Positions 10,247-21,112 are shown, counted from the stretch's first letter. The stretch: DNA of 64,000 bases from Rhodobacterales bacterium 56_14_T64 (GCA_002162795.1 MAAY01000073.1:10472-74471); one strand, 5' to 3'. The notes: generated by a model not told the origin, from the letters alone. Translations and numbers: made by a program.

Positions 10247-11458
10247 ATGACCACTCACGATGACTCCGTCGCCAAACGCAATGTCACCATTCTGGTGATG
10301 GCGCAGGCCTTCCTTGGCGCACAGATGCCAATGATCTTTATTCTCGGCGGCTTGGCAGGACAATCATTGGCGACCAACGCCTGCTTTGCCACACTTCCGA
10401 TCTCATTGATTGTTCTGGGCTCGATGCTCTCTGCGACACCGATCTCGGCGATCATGCAAAAATGGGGTCGCCGTACTGGTTTCATCATTGGCGCACTTGG
10501 TGGCGCGGCTGGCGGCATGGTTGGGGCATATGGTCTGTACCTGGGATCTTTCCCAGTCTTCCTGGTCGGCAGCCTGCTGACCGGTATCTATATGAGCGCG
10601 CAGGGTTTCTATCGCTTTGCCGCCGCAGACACCGCCTCTGAAGGGTTCCGCCCCAAGGCAATTTCATATGTAATGGCTGGCGGCTTGTTATCGGCAATCA
10701 TCGGCCCACAACTGGTCAAACTGACCAGTCAGGCCTTTGTTGTTCCATTCATGGGAACCTACCTGACGGTGATCGCGATCAACCTGGTCGGCGCATTGCT
10801 GTTCCTGTTTCTCGACATCCCCAAGCCCGCGCCCCCCAGCGCAACAGCCCCCCGTGGCCGCACCCGTTTGGAACTGTTGAAAACCCCACGCATTGCCGTC
10901 GCGGTAATCTGCGCCATGGTTTCTTATGCGCTGATGAACCTGGTGATGACCTCAACTCCGTTGGCTGTCGTGGGCTGTGGTTTCACCCAGAACACCGCCG
11001 CCGATGTCGTCACTGCGCATGTCCTAGCAATGTATGTGCCATCGTTCTTTACCGGCCATCTGATCGCCCGCTTCGGCGTTGAAAAGGTCGTAGCCGCAGG
11101 GTTGATCATTCTTAGCGGGGCCGGAGCAGTTGCGCTCAACGGCGTTGAACTTGAGAACTTCTTTGTTGCTTTGATACTGCTAGGTTTTGGCTGGAACTTT
11201 GGCTTTATTGGCGCCACCACCATGCTGGCTGGCGCGCATGAACCGCACGAGCGTGGCCGCATGCAGGGTCTGAACGATTTGCTGGTGTTTGGCGGCGTTA
11301 CCTTTGCCTCGCTGTCCTCAGGCGGTTTGATGAATTGCTCAGGTGGCAATCCGGTCGAGGGCTGGAACGCGGTCAACATGGCAATGGCCCCGTTCCTGGT
11401 GCTGGCCGGCGGCGCATTGCTGTGGCTAACCCTGCGACCACGCGAGGCCATGTCCTGA
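10247..11458 (+). CDS. MFS transporter
   Basis: 12 TM-like hydrophobic segments; start chosen at MTTHDDSVAKRN. Confidence 0.85.
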   Translation: MTTHDDSVAKRNVTILVMAQAFLGAQMPMIFILGGLAGQSLATNACFATLPISLIVLGSMLSATPISAIMQKWGRRTGFIIGALGGAAGGMVGAYGLYLGSFPVFLVGSLLTGIYMSAQGFYRFAAADTASEGFRPKAISYVMAGGLLSAIIGPQLVKLTSQAFVVPFMGTYLTVIAINLVGALLFLFLDIPKPAPPSATAPRGRTRLELLKTPRIAVAVICAMVSYALMNLVMTSTPLAVVGCGFTQNTAADVVTAHVLAMYVPSFFTGHLIARFGVEKVVAAGLIILSGAGAVALNGVELENFFVALILLGFGWNFGFIGATTMLAGAHEPHERGRMQGLNDLLVFGGVTFASLSSGGLMNCSGGNPVEGWNAVNMAMAPFLVLAGGALLWLTLRPREAMS

Positions 11459-11507
11459 GGCAATTTAGGGTAACGCTTTATCCAGCGTTATCCCCCTGCA
11501 AATATGT

Positions 11508-12284
11508 TTACCACCGACCTGCCGCTGCCCGCCAGATCAGCCCCACGCGACGGCGAAACTCGCTTTGACCCAAAGCACCAGATGCAACTCTGTCAGGCTC
11601 ACGAATGGCTTGGCGCAAAATGGCTTCGGCCTGCCAGCCTGCCAACAACGCCACTCCGGCCTCTGGTGAAATACGCCCACCATTCACTCGAGCATTTAGC
11701 AGAGATTTCAATGCCTTTTGCGCCAAAGCTCGCACGCCTTTCGGCGTCCCGTCCAACAGCGGCACCCGTTTCTGGGCTTCCAGCTCTGGGATCGCCTGCA
11801 ACCAATTGGCCACGCCGACACCATAGCCAAATTCACGCACCACAGCCTCGTCCGCTGCGCCTAGCGAGGCAGCAGCCATCCATAGCAACCCACCCGAAGT
11901 GGCATCGATATAGCCGTCAAACTCATCCTCGTCTGCAAAGGGATCCCGGTAGATGTCCCAACGCCGCGCTTCGGCCATGGTATCAATAACAACGGCCAAT
12001 TCCGGTTTCAACAACCGCGCCAGTGGTGTTGCGACAAAATGTCGGCGCGCGAGTTTTCCAACCGCGATTTCAGCCCCCAGATCACGCCACCATTGCAAAC
12101 GCATCTCTGCAATCATGCTCTCAGAACTCGCCCAGGGCGCGCGTGAGAGTTCAACATTAAAGGCATAAAGCGCAAACAACAGTTCCCGCGCCGCAACCGG
12201 CGCCGCCATCACCGCCTGAAACCGGTTCGCATCGCCGTTTTGTACCAATTCAGCGCAGGACCGCAGATCGTCGTCAAAACCCAT
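11508..12284 (-). CDS. Squalene/phytoene synthase family protein
   Basis: ARELLFALYAFNVELSRAP, MRLQWWRDLG, DIYRDPFADEDEFDGYIDATSGGL. Confidence 0.85.
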   Translation of the reverse strand: MGFDDDLRSCAELVQNGDANRFQAVMAAPVAARELLFALYAFNVELSRAPWASSESMIAEMRLQWWRDLGAEIAVGKLARRHFVATPLARLLKPELAVVIDTMAEARRWDIYRDPFADEDEFDGYIDATSGGLLWMAAASLGAADEAVVREFGYGVGVANWLQAIPELEAQKRVPLLDGTPKGVRALAQKALKSLLNARVNGGRISPEAGVALLAGWQAEAILRQAIREPDRVASGALGQSEFRRRVGLIWRAAAGRW

Positions 12285-12346
12285 TCAAGTATTCCTCTGC
12301 CACAGGACGTTACTGCAGCTCGTCTACAATAAGCACCAATGTCGGC

Positions 12347-13966
12347 TCACTGCGCCGCATCATCGTGGATCAACTTCCAGCGGATAGCATCCAACAGCGC
12401 CTCAAACGAGGCATCTATTATGTTCGGACTGACCCCAACCGTGGACCAACGCCGCCCTTTGCCGTCTTCGCTGTCGATGATCACCCGCGTCACCGCCTCT
12501 GTACCGCCCTGAGTGATCCGCACTTTGAAGTCGACCAAGTGCATGTCTGCCAACACTTTAGAGTAGCGCCCAAGATCCTTGATCAGTGCCTTGGCCAAAG
12601 CGTTCACCGGTCCCCTGTCACTCCCGGTTTCATCAACAGATTCACTCACCGACAGGCGCTTTTCGCCATCAACCTTAACCACCACAACCGCCTCGGACAG
12701 GCTGATCATTCGGTTGTACTTGTTCTTGCGCCGCTCAACGGTGACTTTGTATCGTTTAACCTCAAAAAACTCGGGTAGTTGCCCCAACTCATCCCGCGCC
12801 AGCAATTCAAAACTGCCCTGCGCGGTGTCGTAGGAATATCCCTCATCCTCGCGGATTTTGATCCGATCCAGAATGCGACTTAATGCAGGGTCACCCTTTT
12901 CAACGCTGAAGCCAGCTTCGGTCAACCGTCGACGCAGGTTGCTTTGCCCCGCCTGGTTCGACATCGGAATGATCCGCGCATTGCCAACTACCGCCGGATC
13001 GATGTGCTCATAGGTATTGGGATCCTTCAGGATCGCACTGGCGTGCAACCCCGCCTTATGCGCAAAGGCCGAGGCCCCAACATAGGGCGCCTGCCGCGTC
13101 GGCACCCGGTTGAGAATATCATCCAGCATCCGGCTCACCTGTGTCAGCCCCGAGAGCGCCTCCTGGCTCACGCCGATTTCAAACTGACTGGCATAGGGTT
13201 GTTTCAAAATCAGCGTCGGGATCAGCGTGGTCAGATTGGCATTGCCGCAGCGTTCGCCCAGCCCGTTCAACGTGCCCTGCAGCTGCCGCACGCCGGCGTC
13301 AATTGCTGCCAGCGAACAAGCCACCGCATTTTCTGTGTCGTTATGGGTATGAATGCCCAATTGATCGCCCGGCAGACCAGCGGCGATCACCTCGGTCACG
13401 ATGTGGCCGACCTCACTTGGCAAGGCTCCCCCATTAGTGTCGCACAAGACGATCCAACGCGCGCCAGCATCCAGCGCCGCCCGACAAGCCGCCAGCGCAT
13501 AATCCGGATTATCCTTGTAGCCATCAAAAAAATGTTCAGCGTCGTACAGCGCCTCCCGCCCCTGCGCCACGATATGTGCAATTGAGGCCCGGATGTTCTC
13601 CAGATTTTCTTCCAGCGAGATCCCCAGCGCGGCGGTGACATGATAATCATGCGCTTTGCCCACCAGACAGACCGCTTGTGTGCCTGCATTCATCACTGCC
13701 GCCAGCACATCATCATTCGCGGCCGAGCGCCCTGCCCGTTTGGTCATGCCAAAAGCTGTCAACCGAGCATGGGTTTTCGGCGCCTCATCAAAGAACGCAC
13801 TGTCGGTTGGGTTGGCCCCTGGCCAGCCGCCTTCGATATAGTCAAGCCCCAGCGCATCCAGAGCCTCGGCAATTTGGATTTTCTCAGCCGTTGAGAACTG
13901 CACACCCTGCGTTTGCTGCCCATCTCGTAGGGTGGTGTCATAGAGGTACAGGCGTTGTTTGGTCAT
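12347..13966 (-). CDS. cimA: (R)-citramalate synthase
   Basis: 539 aa; YDTTLRDGQQTQGVQFS, HTHNDTENAVA, GLNGLGERCGNANL-like motif, LeuA regulatory C-terminus. Confidence 0.93.
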   Translation of the reverse strand: MTKQRLYLYDTTLRDGQQTQGVQFSTAEKIQIAEALDALGLDYIEGGWPGANPTDSAFFDEAPKTHARLTAFGMTKRAGRSAANDDVLAAVMNAGTQAVCLVGKAHDYHVTAALGISLEENLENIRASIAHIVAQGREALYDAEHFFDGYKDNPDYALAACRAALDAGARWIVLCDTNGGALPSEVGHIVTEVIAAGLPGDQLGIHTHNDTENAVACSLAAIDAGVRQLQGTLNGLGERCGNANLTTLIPTLILKQPYASQFEIGVSQEALSGLTQVSRMLDDILNRVPTRQAPYVGASAFAHKAGLHASAILKDPNTYEHIDPAVVGNARIIPMSNQAGQSNLRRRLTEAGFSVEKGDPALSRILDRIKIREDEGYSYDTAQGSFELLARDELGQLPEFFEVKRYKVTVERRKNKYNRMISLSEAVVVVKVDGEKRLSVSESVDETGSDRGPVNALAKALIKDLGRYSKVLADMHLVDFKVRITQGGTEAVTRVIIDSEDGKGRRWSTVGVSPNIIDASFEALLDAIRWKLIHDDAAQ

Positions 13967-13993
13967 GCCTGACTCCCCAATTCAAAATCTGAT

Positions 13994-14069
13994 CCGTGCC
14001 CCTGGCACGGACAGCGCCCGACCCTCCCCACGGGAGGGCGCTTCACGCCCCCCCAGGTTCGGGCGCTGT
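13994..14069. repeat. Composite palindromic intergenic repeat (REP-like)
   Basis: Hairpin ccgtgcc-cct-ggcacgg (13994-14010), then acagcgcccga (14011-14021) ... tcgggcgctgt (14059-14069) enclosing an inner ccctccc/gggaggg hairpin. Confidence 0.8.
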
Positions 14070-14093
14070 CCTGTGTGGCTCTTGTCAGTACTT

Positions 14094-15476
14094 TCACAGC
14101 AGCCCCTCCAACTTGGCCGCGTCAAAGTCAGGACCCGGAACCAATTCCACCCCAGCTTTGCTCATCCGCACTTCCAGACCAGCGGCAATATACGCAGCCT
14201 TCAGGCTATCGACTTGTGAGAAGTCCTTTGTCACCATCGCAATGGAACGGGCTTCTGTAAGGCGACCCTCATACAACGTTAGATCAACATCGGGAACGGA
14301 GGCCCAACTAGGAACCTCATCACCCATCAAACCCAACAACTCTAAACTGGACCGAAGCGCAACCACGTCATCGGCGTGCGAGTACTGGTGACATTCAGCC
14401 AATACACCATGTGTATTGATATCATCAGCAAGGGTTCTCAATACATAATTATCAGGCGTTCCTCCCGGTAACGCCTGTTCAGCTTGGGCATACCATTTTC
14501 TTAGAATGCTCTGCGCTTCCTTTGCTTTTTTGTCAGTCCAATCCATCGGTTTACGATAATGTGTCGACAAAAACACAAACCGGATCACTTCACCTGGAAC
14601 GCCCTGCTCCAGTAAGTCCCTGACAGTAAAGAAATTCCCCAGGCTCTTGGACATCTTCTTGCCCTCGACCTGCAGCATCTCATTGTGCAGCCACACTTTC
14701 GCAAAGCTGTCATCACCATTGGCACAGCAGCTTTGCGCAATTTCATTTTCATGATGTGGGAACATCAGGTCGTTGCCACCGCCGTGGATATCGAAAGACT
14801 TGCCCAATAGCTCATCAGCCATAGCAGAACATTCGATATGCCAGCCTGGACGACCGCGGCCCCAAGGGCTATCCCAGCCCGGTTGATCATCGGTTGATGG
14901 TTTCCACAACACGAAATCCATCGGGTTGCGTTTATACGGCGCGACCTCGACCCGGGCGCCGGCGATCATGTCATCAACTGAACGACCAGACAATTTGCCG
15001 TAACCCTCTTTCCAGCTATCAACGGCAAACAGCGCATGGCCTTCGGCGGCATAGGCGTGGCCCTTGACGATCAGCTTTTCGATCATCGCAATCATCTGAT
15101 CGATATACTGCGTAGCACGCGGCATGTGGTCTGGCTCTAGCGCCCCCAGGGACCCCATGTCGTCCAGAAACCACTGGATGGTCTCATCAGTGATCACGCT
15201 AATATCACGACCGCTGTCCGCAGCCCGTTTGTTGATCTTGTCATCCACGTCGGTGAAGTTGCGCGCATAAGTAACATGATCAGCGCCATAGGTTTCGCGC
15301 AGCAGCCGATTCAGTACATCAAACACCACCACCGGACGCGCATTGCCCAAATGGGCACGGTCATAAACGGTGGGGCCACAGACATACATCCGCACGTTAT
15401 CCGGATCGATCGGGGCAAAGACCTCTTTGCGGCGGGTCTTGGTATTGTGCAGTTTGATCACGGTGTCGCTCATCAT
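14094..15476 (-). CDS. cysS: Cysteine--tRNA ligase
   Basis: [36 protein letters not shown]. Confidence 0.98.
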   Translation of the reverse strand: MMSDTVIKLHNTKTRRKEVFAPIDPDNVRMYVCGPTVYDRAHLGNARPVVVFDVLNRLLRETYGADHVTYARNFTDVDDKINKRAADSGRDISVITDETIQWFLDDMGSLGALEPDHMPRATQYIDQMIAMIEKLIVKGHAYAAEGHALFAVDSWKEGYGKLSGRSVDDMIAGARVEVAPYKRNPMDFVLWKPSTDDQPGWDSPWGRGRPGWHIECSAMADELLGKSFDIHGGGNDLMFPHHENEIAQSCCANGDDSFAKVWLHNEMLQVEGKKMSKSLGNFFTVRDLLEQGVPGEVIRFVFLSTHYRKPMDWTDKKAKEAQSILRKWYAQAEQALPGGTPDNYVLRTLADDINTHGVLAECHQYSHADDVVALRSSLELLGLMGDEVPSWASVPDVDLTLYEGRLTEARSIAMVTKDFSQVDSLKAAYIAAGLEVRMSKAGVELVPGPDFDAAKLEGLL

Positions 15477-15536
15477 GACAGTTCCTTAGTTCGGTACGCA
15501 AAGGTACCTGGCGCGCAGAGCGGGCTTAGCAATTTG

Positions 15537-15734
15537 TCAGATGTTTTGAAACGACAGATACCGGCCCGCTGGGTTGGTCAGCAGGGAATACAGCAGATAA
15601 TAATGGTGCAGGTCTGTTTCATGGGCCTTGATTAGCACAGGCGCCACTCGCCGCCAAGCCTGATTTCTGTGCTGCGCTCTTCGCGGAATATTCAGATGGC
15701 TGGTGTCTTTGGCCCTAAAACCGGAAAGATGCAC
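15537..15734 (-). CDS. Small hypothetical protein (65 aa), tentative
   Basis: Only open frame in the cysS-OMP gap; hydrophobic C-terminal stretch HHYYLLYSLLTNPAGRYLSF. Confidence 0.3.
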   Translation of the reverse strand: MHLSGFRAKDTSHLNIPRRAQHRNQAWRRVAPVLIKAHETDLHHYYLLYSLLTNPAGRYLSFQNI

Positions 15735-16248
15735 GCAACGACACCGTGTTGCTGCGCCTTAACCCGCCGGGCTCTAGCGCATCGATATCCTGATACAGCA
15801 GCTCGCCGCCAAGCTCAAAATTTCGGTTGAGCGAATAGGACAGCCCAAGCCCCACCACCGCACCTGTGTCGTGATCCTGCTCGGTTTCAGCCCGCACGCC
15901 ACCCAAAGTGATATAGCCCAGCGTTTGGCCAAAATCATAGCCGGCACGCAGCTTGATCCGACGCATCTCTTGCGTCTCGACGCTGCCGACTTGAACCCGG
16001 GCACTCTCCACCTCGACCTCGCCACCCAGCACTAGCTGGCCAAAATCCAGATCATACCCCAGGTGAAGCCCGGGCGCACTGGAATCGTGCCCAGAGGCGG
16101 TGTCAGTGCGAGCATCGTGACGGGCTACAGATGCGCCGAGGAAAAAACCACTCCAGTCTCCGGAAGACGCGGGCGTCCCAAGGGCGAGCATCGCCGCAGC
16201 ATAGGTTCCGATGCACGTGAGTTTTTTGGATCTTCCGACAGCAGGCAT
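15715..16248 (-). CDS. Outer-membrane beta-barrel protein
   Basis: Signal-like N-terminus from MPAVGRSKKLTCIGTYAAAMLALGTPASS, barrel pattern, terminal SLRASFRF. Confidence 0.72.
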   Translation of the reverse strand: MPAVGRSKKLTCIGTYAAAMLALGTPASSGDWSGFFLGASVARHDARTDTASGHDSSAPGLHLGYDLDFGQLVLGGEVEVESARVQVGSVETQEMRRIKLRAGYDFGQTLGYITLGGVRAETEQDHDTGAVVGLGLSYSLNRNFELGGELLYQDIDALEPGGLRRSNTVSLRASFRF

Positions 16249-16381
16249 AGTCTTGACTTTCTTCGGGTGCCAACGCACCCAATAATCCCCGTCTACCCTG
16301 TGTCGCTCAAAATGCTTAATATTTGGTTCCACTGCCAACTGCCCGCGGCCTGCCCGGAGGTCAAAAATCCAGTCCCAGAAC

Positions 16382-16407
16382 AAAAAAAGGGGGGGCCGAA
16401 GCCCCCC
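16382..16407 (-). terminator. Intrinsic terminator (minus strand), ~220 nt downstream of nrdJ
   Basis: Minus strand: ggggggc-ttcg-gcccccc followed by ttttttt. Confidence 0.8.
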
Positions 16408-16627
16408 AGTTTCGCTATCCAAGCTCAATAATTTACCGCCCGTTTTGTTATTGCCTGTGGCTTGAATACCGTCGAGGGCGAGCGCACCCGCCCCGTGTTT
16501 GTTTGAGCGTCAAAATACAACCGATCCATGTTTCGCTGAAATATGAAAAGCGATTTTTTCCAAATCCTTACACGCCATTACTAACGTGATATAGTGACGC
16601 GCCCCAGTTTCCGGGGCACGAGTTTAC

Positions 16628-19600
16628 TCAACTGCAGCCTGATGTTCCGCCGCAGGTGTTGCACTTCATGCAGGTGCCATTGCGCACCAGCGTGTAATTG
16701 CCACATTCATTGCAGGCCTCGCCTTCATAGCCTTGCATCTTTGCCTTGGTCCGCGCGTCCATGCCGGTGTTGGCTGCAATTGGCGCCGCAGAGCCCGTGC
16801 TGGTCTCTGGCACTAGCGACTGCAGCGCAGACATCGGATCAACACCGGTGTTCAATCCCTGACCACCCTGAAGCACCACCAGTTCCTGCGGCAATCGCTT
16901 GCGTAAATAACCCGTTGACGAAATCTGCTTCAGGACTTCCAGCGACTTACTGGCCGCTGTCTCGCTGACGTCTGAGACATTGGACACCCCCTCTTCGACA
17001 CCGCGCCCAAGATCGTCAAACGACGCACCTTGTGGTTTGACATGGGCCAGATCGGTGCGATCCAGATAGCTGACCGCCAGTTCCCGGAACACATAGTCCA
17101 AAATCGAGGTGGCGTTTTTGATGCTGTCATTTCCCTGTACCAAGCCGGCTGGCTCAAATTTGGTAAAGGTGAAGGCCTCGACAAACTCCTCGAGCGGTAC
17201 GCCGTATTGCAGGCCAACCGACACCGCGATGGCAAAGTTGTTCATCATCGCCCGGAAACCGGCGCCTTCCTTGTGCATATCCAGGAAGATCTCACCCAGA
17301 GTACCATCCTCATACTCACCGGTGCGCAGATAAACCTTGTGGCCGCCGACATTCGCTTTCTGAGTATAACCCTTACGACGCTGAGGCATCTTTTCACGGT
17401 GCGATTTGATGATCTCTTTGATGATGACCTTTTCGACGATCTTCTCGGCCAGTACCGTCGCTTTTTCGTGGTTGTTGCCAGTTTCCATGATCTCGGCCGC
17501 ATCATCGTCATCTTCAACCAGCGCTGCTGCCAGCGGTTGGCTCAGTTTCGATCCATCACGGTACAGTGCATTGGCCTTGATGCCTAAGGACCAGCTCAGC
17601 TCATAAGCCTTTTGGCAATCCTCGATGGTGGCATTGTTGGGCATGTTGATTGTCTTGGAGATCGCGCCCGAAATAAACGACTGCGCCGCCGCCATCATGG
17701 TGATGTGGCTGTTCACCGACAGGAACCGCTTGCCGGTCTTGCCGCAGGCATTGGCACAATCAAAGATGGGGTAATGCTCTTCCTTCAGATGCGGCGCACC
17801 CTCTAGGGTCATGGTGCCACAGACATGATCGTTGGCGGCTTCGATGTCTCTCTTGGTAAAGCCAAGGTGACGCAGCAGGTCAAAGGTCGGATCGTTCAGC
17901 TTGGCGGCTGGGATGCCCAGCACGCCGGTGCAGAAATCCTCACCCAGGGTCCACTGATTGAACACAAAGCGGATGTCAAAGGCGCTTTCCAGTGCAGCGT
18001 CAATCTTGATCAGTTCGTTGGGGCCAAAGCCATGGCCTGCCAGCGAAGTGTGGTTGATCGACGGTGCATTGCCGATGCTGCCGTGTCCCACAGCATGGCC
18101 AGTGATTTCTTCGACCTGTGCCGAGGAATAGCCCAGCCCCTCAAGCGCCGAGGGCACCGAGCGGTTGATGATCTTGAAATAGCCACCGCCGGCCAGCTTC
18201 TTGAACTTGACCAGCGCGAAATCAGGCTCGATGCCCGTGGTGTCACAATCCATCACCAGACCGATGGTGCCCGTGGGGGCAACCACAGTAGTCTGCGCAT
18301 TGCGGTAGCCGTGCTTTTCACCCAGTTCCAGCGCCTCGTCCCAAGCGCTTTGTGCCAGGTCGGTCAGCTGCGCATCGGGGCAATTGTGTAAATCAAGCGG
18401 CACCGGGTTAATCGACAACCCCTTATAGCCCTCAGTTTTGCCATAGGCAGCATTGCGGTGGTTGCGGATGACCCGCAGCATGTTCTCGGAATTGCGATCG
18501 TAGCCCGCAAAGGTCCCCAGCTCGCCGGCAATCTCTGCCGAGGTCATGTAAGCCACCCCAGTCATCAACGCGGTCAGAGTGCCGCACAAGGAGCGTCCCT
18601 CGTCGCTGTCATAGCCGTAGCCCATGTTCATCAGCAGGCCGCCGATATTGGCATAACCCAAGCCTAAGGTACGGAAATCATAGGACAGTTGCGCGATTTC
18701 CTTGGACGGGAACTGCGCCATCATCACTGACACTTCCAGCGTCAGTGTCCACAGCCGACAGGCGTGCATGTATTCCTCGGCCTGGAACGTACCGTCCTTT
18801 AGGAAGGTCAGCAGGTTGATCGAGGCTAGGTTGCAGGCGGTATTGTCCAGAAACATGTATTCGGAACAGGGGTTCGAGCCACGGATCTCACCATCTGCAG
18901 GGCATGTATGCCAGTCATTGACAGTGTCGTGGTACTGGATGCCCGGATCGGCACAGGCCCAGGCGGCATGGCCGACCCTGTCCCACAAGTCGCGCGCCTT
19001 GAGGGTCCTGGCGACCTTGCCATCGGTGCGGTTGATCAACTGCCAGTCAGCGTCTTTCTCAACAGCCGTCAGGAAGGCATTGGTAACCCGGATAGAGTTG
19101 TTCGAGTTCTGCCCGGAGACCGAGCTATAGGCCTCGGAATCCCAATCGGTGTCATAGGTGGGGAATTCAATGCTGGTATGGCCCTGTTTGGCGTAATCCA
19201 GAACCCGTTTGATATAGGTTTCCGGGATCATCACCTTCTTGGCTTCACGGATCGCCGTCTTCAGGCCCCTATTGCTGGCCGGATCATAAGCATCCGCTTC
19301 ACCGCCATCCCAGGATCGGATTGCCACAAAGATACCGTTCAGCATCTTCTCGTGCATTTTGGATCCAGCAACGATCGAGGCAACCTTTTGCTCCTCAATC
19401 ACCTTCCACTCGATGAACTTCTCGATATCGGGGTGATCCGCATCGACAATCACCATCTTGGCCGCGCGCCGCGTGGTGCCGCCGGATTTGATAGCGCCGG
19501 CTGCCCGGTCGCCGATTTTCAGAAAACCCATCAACCCCGAGGATTTACCGCCCCCCGACAGTGCCTCGCCTTCGCCGCGCAGGTGGCTGAAGTTGGTGCC

Positions 19601-20272
19601 CGTGCCAGAGCCGTATTTGAACAGGCGCGCCTCGCGCACCCACAGGTCCATAATGCCGCCCTCGTTGACCAGATCGTCGTTCACACCTTGAATAAAGCAA
19701 GCATGTGGCTGCGGGTGCTCGTAGGAACTATTGGATTCGGTCAGCTTACCGGTCTTGTGATCGACATAGTGATGACCCTGTGCCGGGCCATCAATACCAT
19801 AGGCCCAATGCAGACCGGTGTTGAACCACTGCGGGCTGTTCGGTGCGGCGCGCTGGCTGGCCAGCATAAAGCGCATTTCGTCATGGTAAGACTGTGCGTC
19901 TGCCTCGGTAGAGAAATAGCCGCCCTTCCAACCCCAATAGGTCCAGGCACCGGCCAGACGGTCGAACACCTGCTTAGAAGAGGTCTCGCCTCCAAATTCC
20001 ACGTTCGCACCGTCTGGAACGGAGCTCCAAAGGAATTCCGGCACGCCTTTTTCGCGGACCTTCTTCAATTTTGAGGGAACCCCGGCCTTGCGGAAATATT
20101 TCTGCGCGATGACGTCGCTGGCCACCTGGCTCCAGCTTGACGGCACTTCGACGTTATCAAGGCGAAACACAATGGTGCCATCCGGATTTCGGATTTCCGA
20201 CGTAGCGGAGATAAAATTCAGATCTGCATAGGCGTCCTGCCCGGCCGTGGTGAACTTTCTTTCAATCTTCAT
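16628..20272 (-). CDS. nrdJ: Vitamin B12-dependent ribonucleotide reductase (class II)
   Basis: [20 protein letters not shown]..., C-terminal zinc-ribbon [28 protein letters not shown]; start at 20272. Confidence 0.98.
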   Translation of the reverse strand: MKIERKFTTAGQDAYADLNFISATSEIRNPDGTIVFRLDNVEVPSSWSQVASDVIAQKYFRKAGVPSKLKKVREKGVPEFLWSSVPDGANVEFGGETSSKQVFDRLAGAWTYWGWKGGYFSTEADAQSYHDEMRFMLASQRAAPNSPQWFNTGLHWAYGIDGPAQGHHYVDHKTGKLTESNSSYEHPQPHACFIQGVNDDLVNEGGIMDLWVREARLFKYGSGTGTNFSHLRGEGEALSGGGKSSGLMGFLKIGDRAAGAIKSGGTTRRAAKMVIVDADHPDIEKFIEWKVIEEQKVASIVAGSKMHEKMLNGIFVAIRSWDGGEADAYDPASNRGLKTAIREAKKVMIPETYIKRVLDYAKQGHTSIEFPTYDTDWDSEAYSSVSGQNSNNSIRVTNAFLTAVEKDADWQLINRTDGKVARTLKARDLWDRVGHAAWACADPGIQYHDTVNDWHTCPADGEIRGSNPCSEYMFLDNTACNLASINLLTFLKDGTFQAEEYMHACRLWTLTLEVSVMMAQFPSKEIAQLSYDFRTLGLGYANIGGLLMNMGYGYDSDEGRSLCGTLTALMTGVAYMTSAEIAGELGTFAGYDRNSENMLRVIRNHRNAAYGKTEGYKGLSINPVPLDLHNCPDAQLTDLAQSAWDEALELGEKHGYRNAQTTVVAPTGTIGLVMDCDTTGIEPDFALVKFKKLAGGGYFKIINRSVPSALEGLGYSSAQVEEITGHAVGHGSIGNAPSINHTSLAGHGFGPNELIKIDAALESAFDIRFVFNQWTLGEDFCTGVLGIPAAKLNDPTFDLLRHLGFTKRDIEAANDHVCGTMTLEGAPHLKEEHYPIFDCANACGKTGKRFLSVNSHITMMAAAQSFISGAISKTINMPNNATIEDCQKAYELSWSLGIKANALYRDGSKLSQPLAAALVEDDDDAAEIMETGNNHEKATVLAEKIVEKVIIKEIIKSHREKMPQRRKGYTQKANVGGHKVYLRTGEYEDGTLGEIFLDMHKEGAGFRAMMNNFAIAVSVGLQYGVPLEEFVEAFTFTKFEPAGLVQGNDSIKNATSILDYVFRELAVSYLDRTDLAHVKPQGASFDDLGRGVEEGVSNVSDVSETAASKSLEVLKQISSTGYLRKRLPQELVVLQGGQGLNTGVDPMSALQSLVPETSTGSAAPIAANTGMDARTKAKMQGYEGEACNECGNYTLVRNGTCMKCNTCGGTSGCS

Positions 20273-20298
20273 TCTACTGCCTTTGCCATCATGTTGCC

Positions 20299-20360
20299 TG
20301 TGGTGCGTTGCCCGCGCACGACTTATCAAAACGCAAAAAACCACCGCGGGCACCACGCGG
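20299..20360 (-). promoter_or_regulatory. Candidate structured 5' leader of nrdJ with alternative hairpins
   Basis: Minus strand: ccgcg-tggtgcc-cgcgg-tgg-tttttt, versus gtggtgcccgcg pairing with cgcggg-caacg-caccac. Confidence 0.45.
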
Positions 20361-20991
20361 ACAAGCGTGCACCCTGACCTGGTTCGGCCATTAGTACGGT
20401 CGTTTCAATTGTTAGTACGCCGTAGTTGCTCCGCGTGCAGATCACACCAGATCTAGTGGGGAACAACCCGACAGCTACAATTTGGCGTATAATCCACTAA
20501 CGGGTCAACGTAAAAGTTGCCTCTAAATGTCCATCTTTTCTGTTGACCACCTGTTAGTATTTTCATGACCGAGGACGCAGGTGATTCATCCACAAGATAT
20601 CCACCACTCAATGTCGAAATCTTCGTTACAACGAAAACCGAAATTATTACGGTAAGGTAACGGGTTGTTACGTTACCTTAACATTTGCCATGCAGATCGG
20701 CGACCATAAGCAACAGCAAGTGTCGATGATGCAGCATTAATCCGCCGACATCTTCGCAGGAGTGACGGCAAAGCAATTAACTTTATCGGCTATACGAAAT
20801 ACAGGTTTCAAGTGATTATTGTGGCACATATGCGCCAACATTACCGTTGCGGCCGACCTTGAGCGGATGGCCTCTTCAGAACGACGCCCAATAATTGTCC
20901 GCAAATTAGAATCGCCTATTAATCGGGCAATTAATTTTCACCCTGTCCAGTGAACGACCCAAAGGTGCTACATCACCGGACAAGAGAAATA

Positions 20992-21068
20992 TGGTCGGGG
21001 CGGCGAGATTCGAACTCACGACCCCCTGTACCCAAAACAGGTGCGCTACCAGACTGCGCCACGCCCCG
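20992..21068 (-). tRNA. tRNA-Pro (anticodon TGG), CCA encoded
   Basis: CGGGGCGTGGCGCAGTCTGGTAGCGCACCTGTTTTGGGTACAGGGGGTCGTGAGTTCGAATCTCGCCGCCCCGACCA; cloverleaf with CTGTTTTGGGTACAG anticodon arm. Confidence 0.97.
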
Positions 21069-21112
21069 GACCGTGCGCCTTCTCTAGCTGCGCCGCGGAG
21101 ATTCGAAAACCC

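Noticed and set aside
18908-20074. 388-aa plus-strand ORF
   Set aside because: Antisense shadow of nrdJ, which has unmistakable protein motifs in the opposite frame.
20385-20425. Possible 23S rRNA 3'-end remnant (minus strand CGTACTAATGGCC)
   Set aside because: Only a short resemblance to the conserved TACTAAT region of 23S rRNA; no further rRNA sequence around it.
20918-20935. CtrA-like site (attaat-cgggca-attaat)
   Set aside because: Spacing between TTAA half-sites is 8 rather than 7, and the AT-rich context makes chance likely.
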